DNA from: MGBC120314 sp051877855
Lineage (GTDB): Bacteria; Bacillota; Clostridia; Lachnospirales; Lachnospiraceae
Direction: 5' to 3'
Assembly (NCBI GenBank): GCA_051877855.1
Contig: JBJEJH010000038.1
Span: 1-29,197 of the forward strand
Length of the DNA: 29,197 nucleotides
Shown here: piece by piece, positions 1 to 9,300 of the stretch
How positions within the stretch are numbered: the stretch's first letter is position 1
Layout of the letters: every line of letters begins with the position of its first letter
The notes under the pieces: generated by a model
Database searches by the model: none
The model's input: the letters and a program-made list of their open reading frames with translations, nothing else
Told to the model about the DNA's origin: nothing
Position numbers and translations under genes: made by a program

Positions 1-436
1 ATTTGCGGTTGTTGCATCCGAGATCTCCAAACTGTCAGAACAGACCAGCTCCGCTACCGTTGATATCACGGAGATCATTAATAATATTTCAGCAGAACTT
101 GCCAATGTTAGTAACGTAATTTCGGATCTTGTTGCTATTAATAAGCTCCAGAGCGAGAAAGTTTCCCGGACGGCAGAGAATTTCGAAGGAATTGAGAAGG
201 TTTCTCTGGATCTTGGCAAACAGGCCCGGATGCTTAGTGGTGCAGTAAAGGATCTTGCTACTGCTAATTCGGGAATCGTCGATAGTATTCAGACCATCTC
301 CGCAATTACGGAGGAGGTTACGGCACATTCCGGTGAAACCTATAACAGCAGTGAGGATAATGAGAAGACAGCCATTGATGTTACCGGTCTTATGGAGGAG
401 ATTAACAACCTTGCACAGCAGTTGACGCAGGAGTAA
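1..436 (+). CDS. Methyl-accepting chemotaxis protein, C-terminal end (partial)
   Basis: The reading frame is open from base 2 to a TAA at 434-436 and lacks its 5' end. The first visible residues, FAVVASEISKLSEQTSSAT, match the conserved hairpin tip of the MCP cytoplasmic signalling domain (family consensus FAVVAxEVRKLAExS), which contacts CheA and CheW. About 125 residues of heptad-patterned, Ala/Ser/Glu-rich coiled coil follow, ending in the usual polar tail (NNLAQQLTQE). By family knowledge this is a chemoreceptor or cytoplasmic MCP-like sensor. The ligand domain lies outside the window, so the stimulus cannot be guessed. No CheR-binding pentapeptide is seen at the C-terminus. A hairpin terminator lies about 40 bases downstream, so this is probably the last gene of its transcript. 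Confidence 0.88.
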   Translation, partial: FAVVASEISKLSEQTSSATVDITEIINNISAELANVSNVISDLVAINKLQSEKVSRTAENFEGIEKVSLDLGKQARMLSGAVKDLATANSGIVDSIQTISAITEEVTAHSGETYNSSEDNEKTAIDVTGLMEEINNLAQQLTQE

Positions 437-478
437 GGAACTACATATAATCCGTGTGATTCGAAATATGAACAAAAA

Positions 479-528
479 GGGGTTCTCACTTTAAAGGATG
501 GAAATCCGTGAGGGGGAACCTCTTTTTT
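479..528 (+). terminator. Rho-independent terminator after the MCP gene
   Basis: GGGGTTCTCAC (479-489) pairs with GTGAGGGGGAACCTC (508-522), with a short G bulge on the 3' arm, and six T residues follow at 523-528. It sits between the MCP stop and the promoter of the aminotransferase, so it separates the two transcripts. Confidence 0.75.
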
Positions 529-548
529 GATGGGTGCAGGGGAAACTG

Positions 549-575
549 TTGCTATCGGGTAATTTGTGATATAAT
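549..575 (+). promoter_or_regulatory. Probable sigma-A promoter with extended -10 for the aminotransferase
   Basis: TATAAT at 570-575 is preceded by TGA at 567-569, a perfect extended -10. A -35-like TTGCTA lies at 549-554 with a short 15-base spacer, which an extended -10 tolerates. The aminotransferase start lies 56 bases downstream, after an AT-rich leader with AGAGGA just before the ATG. Confidence 0.55.
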
Positions 576-631
576 ACCTAAAGTTGCACATAATACATAT
601 AAATTATTTAAAAAATTAAGAGGAATAAAAA

Positions 632-1801
632 ATGGAAATTAAGAGAGCAAAGATGCTGGATCATTTTCAAACGGGAATTTTTGCAGCGTTGGATGAGAAG
701 AAAGAAGAATTGATGAAGGCAGGAAAAAAGGTTTATAACTTTTCCGTGGGAACACCGGATTTTAAGCCGCAGCAACATATTATGGATGCGCTGGTGGAAG
801 CTGCGAAGGACCCGGGACAGTATGTATATGCCTTAAGAGATCTTAATGAGATGCTGGAGGCTGTTCAGGATTATTATAAAGAACGTTTCAATGTGGATCT
901 TGCCATCGATGAAATTACATCCATTCATGGTTCCCAGGAAGGGATTGGACATATCGGCATGGCACTTACCAGTCCCGGGGATGTGGCGATTCTGCCAAAT
1001 CCGGGATACCCTATTTTTGAAGTGGGAGCCTATCTTGGCGGTGCCCAAATGTATTTCTATCCATTGACGGCAGACCGGAATTTCCTGCCGGATTTTAAGG
1101 CGATTCCGGAGGATGTGGCAAGAAGAGCGAAGTTTATGGTGTTGTCCTACCCATACAATCCGGTATGTGCGGTTGGTACCAGAGAGGTTTATGAAGAGGC
1201 AATCGCATTTGCGAAGAAATATAATGTGATTATCATTCACGATAATGCATATTCGGATATCATCTATGATGGAGAAGTGGGCGGATCCTTCCTTTCCTAC
1301 GAGGGAGCCAAGGAAGTGGGTGTCGAGTGTTTCTCTTTATCCAAATCCTTTAATGTGACGGGATGCCGTATTTCCTTTGTTGTAGGTAATAAGGAAGTGG
1401 TTGATGCGGTGAAGCTGCTCCGTTCCCAGATTGATTTTGGAATGTTCCTTCCGATTCAGAAGGCTGCCATCGCAGCACTCCGGGGACCGAAGGATGCGGT
1501 AAAAGAGCAGTGTATGGAATATCAGAAAAGAAGGGATGCCTTGTGTGGCGGTTTCCGCAGAATTGGATGGAATGTGCCGGACAGTAAGGGTACCATGTTT
1601 GCCTGGGCGCCGATTCCGGAAAAATTCAAGTCTTCACAGGAGTTCTGTATGGAATTAATGGATAAGACCGGCGTCATCTGTACACCGGGAAGCGCCTTTG
1701 GAACCCTGGGAGAGGGCTATGTGAGATTCGCATTGGTGCTTCCGGTTGAGGTGATCGAGGAAGTGATTCAGATCGTGGATGAGAGCGGAATCTTAAAATA
1801 A
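632..1801 (+). CDS. PLP-dependent class I/II aminotransferase (DapL/AlaA-like)
   Basis: This is a 389-residue, full-length fold-type I aminotransferase. The PLP-binding lysine is K238 in SLSKSFNVTGCR, the family signature. N176 in SYPYNPV and D204 in IIHDNAYSD match the cofactor-contacting Asn and Asp, Y207 the phosphate/ring contact, and R365 in GYVRFAL the Arg that binds the substrate carboxylate. By family it moves an amino group between an amino acid and a 2-oxo acid in the cytosol. The closest groups I recognise are LL-diaminopimelate aminotransferase-like and alanine/aspartate aminotransferases. Cys245 sits where Trp or Tyr is commoner (TGxR), so substrate preference is uncertain. The ATG at 632 is preceded by AGAGGA and the gene has its own promoter. 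It appears monocistronic and unrelated in function to the toxin genes downstream. Confidence 0.9.
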   Translation: MEIKRAKMLDHFQTGIFAALDEKKEELMKAGKKVYNFSVGTPDFKPQQHIMDALVEAAKDPGQYVYALRDLNEMLEAVQDYYKERFNVDLAIDEITSIHGSQEGIGHIGMALTSPGDVAILPNPGYPIFEVGAYLGGAQMYFYPLTADRNFLPDFKAIPEDVARRAKFMVLSYPYNPVCAVGTREVYEEAIAFAKKYNVIIIHDNAYSDIIYDGEVGGSFLSYEGAKEVGVECFSLSKSFNVTGCRISFVVGNKEVVDAVKLLRSQIDFGMFLPIQKAAIAALRGPKDAVKEQCMEYQKRRDALCGGFRRIGWNVPDSKGTMFAWAPIPEKFKSSQEFCMELMDKTGVICTPGSAFGTLGEGYVRFALVLPVEVIEEVIQIVDESGILK

Positions 1802-1834
1802 CCGCCAGGCTGAATATACCATACTGAATTTACA

Positions 1835-1865
1835 TTGCGTAAAATAAGCGCCTTAGTCATATAAT
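1835..1865 (+). promoter_or_regulatory. Possible promoter of the toxin-antitoxin operon
   Basis: TTGCGT at 1835-1840 and a perfect TATAAT at 1860-1865 are separated by 19 bases, slightly longer than ideal. They lie about 80 bases upstream of the antitoxin start. Bases 1882-1907 hold an imperfect inverted repeat (TGCGAAT versus ATTTGCA) that could be an operator bound by the antitoxin; this is only inference. Confidence 0.42.
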
Positions 1866-1944
1866 ATTCATGAGCAAACCGCATGCGAATGGATTGCTAT
1901 TTGCAAGCAGGCGTGATAGAATACATTTGAAGGAGGCGATGATT

Positions 1945-2250
1945 ATGGCAAGAACAGCAAATGTTTTCGCACGTGTTGAGCCTGAGCTTAAGGAACAGGC
2001 TGAAAGTGTATTGGATCAGTTAGGAATTCCAATGTCAAATGCAGTAGGAATGTTTTTACGACAGGTTGTTCTGCAAAAAGGAATTCCATTTGAAATGAAA
2101 TTATCAAGAACTACACCATTGGCATATGGTTCTCTTACGAAAGAACAATTTGATAAAGAAATTGAAAAAGGTATAGCTGATGTAAGGGCTGGCAGAGTTT
2201 ACTCAGCAGATGCCATCGAAGCTGAAATGAAAAGAGAATTTGGCATATGA
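1945..2250 (+). CDS. RelB/DinJ-family antitoxin
   Basis: A 101-residue protein with an N-terminal ribbon-helix-helix segment, starting MARTANVFARVEPELKEQAE and continuing with LGIPMSNAVGMFLRQVV, the typical DinJ/RelB pattern. By family it dimerises on its own promoter to repress the operon, and its C-terminal half neutralises the partner toxin. The ATG at 1945 is chosen because AGGAGG at 1931-1936 is eight bases upstream; the in-frame ATG at 1939 is only two bases from it, and an ATG at 1870 has no ribosome site and would add an unrelated leader. The stop overlaps the start of the next gene in ATGA (2247-2250), indicating translational coupling. Antitoxin first, toxin second is the normal order. 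Confidence 0.88.
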   Translation: MARTANVFARVEPELKEQAESVLDQLGIPMSNAVGMFLRQVVLQKGIPFEMKLSRTTPLAYGSLTKEQFDKEIEKGIADVRAGRVYSADAIEAEMKREFGI

Positions 2251-2567
2251 TTTTTGATGTGACATATTCTGCTGAGGCAAGACAGGATTTAAGGGATATT
2301 TACGAATATATTGCGTATGAATTGTTGGCACCCAAAGTAGCTGCCGGACAAACAGAACGCATTATGAAGGCTGCCCGTTCTCTTGAACAAATGCCAATGC
2401 GACACAGGCTATATAAGGAAGAACCTTGGCATAGTCAGGGGTTGCGAGTTTTACCTGTGGATAACTATTTAGTGTTTTATCTGTCGGATGAAACCGGTGC
2501 TACCATTAGTATTATACGTATTATGTATGGTGGCAGAGATATTGATAAACAATTGAATGATAATTAG
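2247..2567 (+). CDS. RelE/ParE-family type II toxin
   Basis: A 106-residue protein of the usual RelE/ParE size. It has the helical hairpin start (YSAEARQDLRDIYEYIA) and the beta-rich second half with RHRLYKEEPW, GLRVLPVDNYLVFYL and IIRIMYGGRDI, which match the RelE/ParE superfamily core. RelE members cleave mRNA on the ribosome and ParE members poison gyrase; the sequence alone does not settle which applies, although DinJ-type partners usually accompany RelE/YafQ-like ribonucleases. It overlaps the antitoxin gene by four bases and is followed immediately by a terminator, so the operon contains two genes only. It appears intact. Confidence 0.86.
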   Translation: MIFDVTYSAEARQDLRDIYEYIAYELLAPKVAAGQTERIMKAARSLEQMPMRHRLYKEEPWHSQGLRVLPVDNYLVFYLSDETGATISIIRIMYGGRDIDKQLNDN

Positions 2568-2574
2568 AAAGGTG

Positions 2575-2608
2575 AAAGCATCTATCAGAAATGGTAGGTG
2601 CTTTTATT
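2575..2608 (+). terminator. Terminator of the toxin-antitoxin operon
   Basis: AAAGCATCTATC (2575-2586) pairs with GGTAGGTGCTTT (2593-2604) over 12 positions with two G-T wobbles and a six-base loop. A short T-rich tract follows. It begins seven bases after the toxin stop codon. Confidence 0.7.
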
Positions 2609-2711
2609 GTGGAGATTTTCAGATAAGGAGGGTGCATGTAGTTTAAGTGGATGAACATAACGGAAAAAGATTTCAGATGAAGAAAAAATTTTGCCTATGT
2701 AACTAAAATAG

Positions 2712-2741
2712 TAGACAACTACGTAATGAATTATGTATAAT
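2712..2741 (+). promoter_or_regulatory. Probable promoter of the RHS toxin operon
   Basis: TAGACA (2712-2717), an 18-base spacer and a perfect TATAAT (2736-2741) form a good vegetative promoter, about 100 bases before the first gene of the RHS operon. Bases 2609-2711 hold no gene that I can support. No clear terminator or other promoter is seen between here and the giant gene, so 2842-18211 and the immunity gene are probably co-transcribed. Confidence 0.6.
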
Positions 2742-2786
2742 ACGGGTAATTGTTTTTAATCGCAGATCCGTTTGTGAAGGAGACAT

Positions 2787-2927
2787 ATGAAGAAAGATTA
2801 TTGGGTTTTGGTATATTTTTCGTTTTGGGAGGAAGTTGAGAATGAGGAAGAACGGATGGAATTTGAAATTTGCTGCAATTGCAGGAGCAGGTATTCTTGC
2901 AACGGGAACAGGAATATTAATTGTTAA
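2787..2927 (+). CDS. Possible 46-codon leader ORF overlapping the next gene
   Basis: The ATG at 2787 follows AAGGAGA (2777-2783) at good spacing and opens 46 codons, ending at TAA 2925-2927. It overlaps the next gene by 86 bases in another frame. The predicted peptide starts MKKDYWVLVYFSFWEEVE and ends in a Cys/Arg-rich tail that looks like out-of-frame sequence. It could be a leader that couples translation to the next gene, or a chance ORF. I see no domain. Confidence 0.3.
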   Translation: MKKDYWVLVYFSFWEEVENEEERMEFEICCNCRSRYSCNGNRNINC

Positions 2928-3303
2928 TAATTTAAAATTAAATGAGACTGTAAAACGGGCAGGCAATGAACAGGATGCTGTTATGCAGACAGAAAACCGG
3001 GAAAATAATGATATACCGTCGGAAGATGAAAAAGAAACAGTACAATCAGGGCAGAACCCGGGCGCAGAAAGCAATTTGAAAGAACAAACCCCAACAGATG
3101 CAGATGGAAATTCAAAAGATCCGGAACAAGAGGAAGAAAGTGATGGAGATGATTCCAAAGAGACACAAGCTCCTTTGGAATCCATTCGTTATGAATATGA
3201 TTCTCTGGGAAGATTAATCACAGCAGAATACCAATATTATACGGTAAAGTACGAATATGATGGAAACGGAAACATATTGAAAATAGAAACAATAGATAAA
3301 TAG
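2842..3303 (+). CDS. Small membrane-anchored protein with two C-terminal YD repeats
   Basis: The start is the ATG at 2842, eight bases after GGGAGGA (2827-2833); a TTG at 2836 in the same frame is less likely. The product has 153 residues: a basic N-terminus, a hydrophobic segment at about 10-28 (signal anchor or uncleaved signal), a long acidic Glu/Asp/Ser/Gln-rich disordered linker (about 30-112), and two YD (RHS) repeats at about 116-153, with YEYDSLGRLI and YEYDGNGNILKIE. The YD units are the same type as those that build the shell of the giant protein encoded 22 bases downstream. The likely site is outside the membrane, tethered. I know no named family for it; a role in export, folding or surface attachment of the RHS partner is speculation. 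Confidence 0.72.
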   Translation: MRKNGWNLKFAAIAGAGILATGTGILIVNNLKLNETVKRAGNEQDAVMQTENRENNDIPSEDEKETVQSGQNPGAESNLKEQTPTDADGNSKDPEQEEESDGDDSKETQAPLESIRYEYDSLGRLITAEYQYYTVKYEYDGNGNILKIETIDK

Positions 3304-3325
3304 GAGAAAAAGGAAGTATTCCTAA

Positions 3326-6300
3326 ATGTTTAAAAGAATAAAAAAAATGATACAAACGGAGGATAAATATAATAATATGCAGTGGAAAAAAGGATGCGCA
3401 ATACTTTTAATTCTTACATTATTACCTTGGAATACCGGGTATTTTGCTTATGCCAATACTTTTGGATCAACGGAAAGTGCGATTGAAAGTCAAAGTGAGA
3501 GTGTAGAAGACGAGGAAGATATAGTTGATATCGAAGCGGAGACTGTAGTAGAAGATATAGTTGATACTCAAGCAGAGACTGACATAGAAGAAATAAATGA
3601 AATTGAAGCTGTGGGTGTTGCGGCGGAAGTGAAGGAAGAATTACGTGATTGGACAGTATCTGGTTCTACAACGCTTTATGAAAATAAAGAAATTAATAAT
3701 CTTGTTTTATTACAGGGGGCAAAGCTCAATTTAAACGGATATGAATTAACTGTTAATGGAGAGTTCAAGACGGATGGAATCATTTATTTTAATAAGGGAA
3801 CACTGAATGTTTTTGAATCAATGACTGCCGAAAATAATGCGATTTTTTATATGAATGATGCTAATGATGAGATGTGCATTGCAGGCGATGTTCATTGGAA
3901 CGTCAAAAAATCTATGGAAGAGTATATGAAGCTAGGCACAATGACACTCGGTGGAAATCTTACTTCTTCGGTAGATAGTTTATTTCGTACAGGTCAGGAT
4001 TTTAAGGTTAAATTCAATGGTGATTCCGGGCAGGAGATTAAACTTCCGGGAGATATGAACCAGATTGGTGTGATTGAAATCCTGAATAATTCAGAGGAAG
4101 GGTTATATTCAGAAGACTATTTTGGTATTTATGAGTGTATTGATCATGGTCATACAATCCATTATGCAGAGGGAAACGGAATTCATGGATTTATGGTATG
4201 GGGCAGTCAAACAATCGAGGGTGATGTAATCCTTAATAGTGGAACCCTGGAAGTATTGTATAGTTGCAAATTAACGATTAATGGTAATCTGATTCAAAGA
4301 GGTGGTGAAGTCTTACTTGATGGAGATTTGATTGTTAATGGAGATTATCGAATTCAGACACCGTTGGAAGTTGAAAATACTTCGGAGAATGAAGAAAAAA
4401 CAGAATCCGGCGTTGTGTCGGACTCCGGGAAAACATACGGAATCAGTTATGGTAAATTGAATATGACATCAAGAAATGCGCGTTTAACCGTAAAGGGAAA
4501 CTTTATTGATGATAGTATTGTAGACCATACGAATTTACTGACTGCAGGATACATGTATCTCTATAAGGACATGACCATATTGGATACCGGTTCAAAGAAG
4601 AATTTTGTGGCCAGTGATTCTCATTCGGTAGTAATTAAAGGCGATGGAGAACATAAGATTATTTTCCCCGAAACGGATAACCGGGAAGAATCAAGAATTT
4701 GTAGTTTACAAATTGATTCCAGTGTGGGTAATATCGAGTTTGTAAATTGTCCCTATGTGACAAATTATCTATCATCCAAGAAAAGCGGAAGTGAACATTA
4801 TAAGGGATATATTACCGTAGGTGATACAACACGGTTTAGCAGTTCGAAATATGATGGAAATGTAATACTTTCATATGAGGGAGAAATACCATCCGTTACA
4901 ATCGGTGGGGATACAATTTTAAAGAGTACGACTAAAATCAACTCTCTAAGAATAAATGGTAATCTACTAGTTGACATGGAAAAAAACAGTAATTTAAGTA
5001 TAGATAATCAATTAATTGTAGGTGGCGATTTAGATATACCAGAGTATACATATATCCAGTACGGACGAATATTTTTGGCGGGAGATTTAAAAAATCTATA
5101 TTATTTTACGGGACTGTTAACACTTAATGGTACAGGAAGGCAGGAAATTACCACCAAAGAATACAATACATTTGGTACCATAAACATTGAGAATACAAGT
5201 GAAGAAGGCGTTCATTCAAACTATCCATTGAACGCTCAGAACCTTAATCTTAATGGTAATAAATTAGTTTATGGTGACGGAAGTGGTGTGTTTGGGTGGA
5301 AGTTAGACGAGGATGAGGTCGTAGACAGCGATTTGGTTCTGTATGGAGAAACGCTGGATTTAAATGGCCATACTTTAACCGTAAATGGGGATTTCGTTCA
5401 TTTGTTGGGACAGATTGATTTGAATAATGGAACGCTGATTATAAAGGGTTCTTATAAGCTTTGTAATACAAGTTCATCAAATATTTACAGTAAGGGTATC
5501 CTTATTATGGATGATGAGTTGGATCGTCTGTACATTGACCAGAACTTTATATGGAATCCGGAGTTTAATATTGAACATAAACTCATAAAGGGTGCAATCC
5601 ACATTGGCGGAGATGTAGAAATCAATCAGAATTTTGTGTCTTCAGACCAACATACTCTGGTATTGGACGGAACAGAAGGTCAGAATGTAAAAACAGGTAA
5701 TTGCTCACTTAATAATGTATGTATGGAAAATAATTCTGAGGAAGGTATATTCTTTGATGGTGTTTCTGTTTGGGGTGATATTGAGAATAGGAATTGTCGT
5801 ACCCAAGGAACATTGAGCATCAAACAGAAAGATTGGGAATTGGTAAATACTCATGAGGGTAAAATCTATGTAACATGTAGCGAGGATATCACGGAAGACT
5901 TTGGTAATGGCAATACGGTTATCTTATCAGGAACTTATACCCTGGGTCCTGATGTAAAGGTAAATGGAAATCTGAATCTGGAAGGACAGGGAACGATTGC
6001 CGGTGAACTGGAGGTTAACGGTGACTTGGAATTGAGAATCAAAGAAATCGGCGAAGATGCTAAAGTTTATGTGGATGGTGATGTACACATACTGAGTAGC
6101 TTGACTAATGTTTATGGAGAATTGATTGCAACAAAGAACCTTTATTCAAAAGGATACATATATGACTATGGAATGATTCAGGCAGATAATCTTTCGTCAT
6201 CAATCGATATATATGTTTATAATCAACTTTTGGTTACAAAGAATCTTGAGATAAACGGACGAGATTACTATAGTAGTCTGATAATTTTCCCTGATGGCTA

Positions 6301-9300
6301 TACATCTATAGGAGAAGACTGTAGTGTAAAGGGTGTAGTAATAAATGGAACCGCGTTGGAAGTTGGTGGCAATCTTAATACGGATTCGCTGACAATGGGG
6401 CAGGAAAGTAAGCTGAAAATGTTCGGTAATCAGCTTCAGACAATCAAGATTACCAAACAATCCAGTATCACTACCTTAGAAATACTGAATGAAAGCGAAG
6501 AAGGTGTGTATTCGGAACAATTGCTTACGATAGAAAATCTGATTACCCATGGGAATAAGATCGTTTTTGGAAATTATGAGGGACAGGTTGGATGGACACT
6601 AAAGGGGGATGAAGTAATTGAGGATGGATTAACGCTACTTACAGGAACATTAGATCTTAATGGACATCATCTGGTGGTTCACGGAGATCTCATTCAGATG
6701 GGTGGTATCGTACAGATTCATGGTGGAACATTGGAGGTTACCGGGGATTATCGTATTCAGAAGAAAGAGGAGACTTATGGTCCTTGTCCGGGAATTCTTT
6801 CTATGACACAAAAGGAAGATACGGTTATCGTTCACGGTGACTTCTATTATGAGTCCAATGTCAATCGAAGCGAAGACTTGACCGATGGAAATATAAGACT
6901 ATATGGAAATGCATTCTTTAATACGAACTATTTTAAGGCTTCAGGAAATCACACCATTATCCTGTGTGGTGACACAGAGCAGATTGTACGAGGAAACAAT
7001 GCAAATAACTCCTGTATCAGTGGATTGACCATAGAAAATGCCAATATAGCCTTTGAAAATGCGCCTTGGGTCATTGGACAGATCGATGACTGTGGTAACC
7101 ATATAAAAGACACGATAAAAATCAGCAGATCGGCCACTTTTGCCAATGGCATATACCACTCGGATGTGGAGTGTGGTTTATATGGGACACCATCATTGTG
7201 GGAGAATGTGACCATCTTTGGAAATTATACCGATAACAATGGACGGTCTTTGAACAAGGGAGAATATCTTACCATCTATGGTGATGCGAAGTTTAATACA
7301 TCCGTAAATCTTGAAGGAAAATTGACCGTTAAGAAAGGGGAAGCCTTTTTTGATCAAATCAATCTTTGCGATGGAATCATTGATGTAGATGGAAATTGTC
7401 GTTTTATAAATTTTGAGAGTGGTTCGAAAGGGACAATATTCGTGAGTGGTAATCTGGATATTCCTGCTCCAACGGAAGAACTTTATATTATCTTAGATGG
7501 TAAGGGGAAACAGACGATTACCACCTGGGGGAAATTAGGTACCTTAGAACTTCGCAATTACAGCGAAGAAGGGGTATACTCTCAAAGAACTCTGAATGTT
7601 CACAAACTTATCCGCAACGGATGTCGACTGACCTATGGAGATATCGATGGAGAGATGGGTTGGACATTGACGGAGGACGTTGTTTATCAGGGAGATTTTG
7701 TGTTGATCGGGGATACCTTGGACTTAAATGGGCATACCTTGACCGTTCAGGGTGATTTCATACAGAAAACGGGAGTTTTGGATATTAATAAGGGTCGATT
7801 AGTGGTACAGAAGGATTACTGTCTGGCACAATCCAATTCGGTCAATTACGATTATTATTCCACCGGAAAACTGATTATGGATGAGAAACAGGATCAAATG
7901 GATATTTATGGAAATGCACTTTTTATTCCTGAGGACGCTTCGTCCTTACAACTGACGGATGGTTGTATGAATATTCATGGTGATTTTATTCAGCTCGGAA
8001 TCGTAGAAAAGATTTCGGAAAAAAATCATCAAATCAACCTTATTGGTACAAAAGAACAAAAAATACAGTGTTTTGGAAACCCTCAGATTGCAAATCTTAA
8101 TATTGAGAATACCTCCAGTGGAGGAGTAAAGTTAGAGAAGGATATCACTGTGACGGAGGAGATATCCGACATTTATGCCAAACTTCATGGTGAAGGTTCG
8201 GTTATCATTTCATCCGTGGACCATCTTAAGGAGGGAATTCTTGGTGGCAATCTTACTATCATCGGTGCGAATGAATTAACACAGGATTTGAATGTATCCG
8301 GAAAACTAACATTACAGAATAATCTCCATATAAAGGGGCATCAAGTTCATGCAGGTAATCTGACGCTTAGTAGTACAACAATGAATAATCAGATGCTCAA
8401 TGGAATGTTATATGTGGACAATGGTACGGTCATTGTCGATGAAACAATGAGTGTACAGAATAATGCTTCCTTGATAATGCAGGATGAAGAGGGAAAGGTT
8501 TTTGTAGGCGGTGATTTTAATATCTCCACAATGGTATCCCATAAGGGAATGTTGACAGCCGGGACGATGAAGATTGCCGGAAATTTCAATCAGACATCGG
8601 CTGCAAACTTCATCGCATCAGGAAAACATCAGGTTATACTGGATGGGAAAAGACTCCCTTCGGGAAAGAAATTAATTCAGTCGGTATATTTTTCACATCC
8701 CGGTACGGCAACCTTTAATATAATGACACTTACGAGAAAGATGTCAGAAGGATATAACTTTAATTGTACAGCAAGCAGAGTATATAAAAGTTTATCCTAT
8801 GACATTCCGAAAGAGAATCATCTTTCCGAAGTAACCAAACTATGCACTAAGAGTGTCTTAACATCCAGTGTGGAAATCGAATTTGAGGATACCGTCAACA
8901 CCTCGGTTCGTGGTTATGAAATCTATCGTGATAATAAGCTTGTGGGAATGACAACGACGATGCATTACCTTGATGAAGGATTACAGCCCAATAAGGCATA
9001 TACTTATGCCGTATATCCATTTGATGTTGATGGGAATCGTTCGGCTACTTCACCGTCCCTTGTGGTAAAGACCAAAGAGGATTCTATGGCACCAAGTGCT
9101 ATTACCCGATTAACGGTCACAGCACGAACCGGATCCAGTATCACGCTGGAATGGGAAACGCCGGAGGATGATTCGGGTATTCAGGGATACGAACTATATC
9201 GAAATGACACGTGTATCGCACCGAAGTTGATGGGAAATACATATTGTGACAGGAATCTTGCGTCTAATACAGAATATCGTTATGTAGTATATTCGATTGA

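Noticed and set aside
1819..1834. ACCATACTGAATTTA upstream of the toxin-antitoxin pair also occurs inside both pretoxin copies (near 17326 and 20474).
   Set aside because: The 15-base match does not extend on either side and about one such match by chance is expected in a window of this size.
1870..1944. Longer antitoxin start at ATG 1870.
   Set aside because: No ribosome site precedes it and the added residues do not resemble the family; AGGAGG at 1931 fixes the start at 1945.
2703..3185. Minus-strand 160-codon open frame over the mini-YD gene.
   Set aside because: It is antisense to the acidic low-complexity linker, which yields Ser/Phe-rich nonsense; the plus-strand gene has a ribosome site and a signal anchor.
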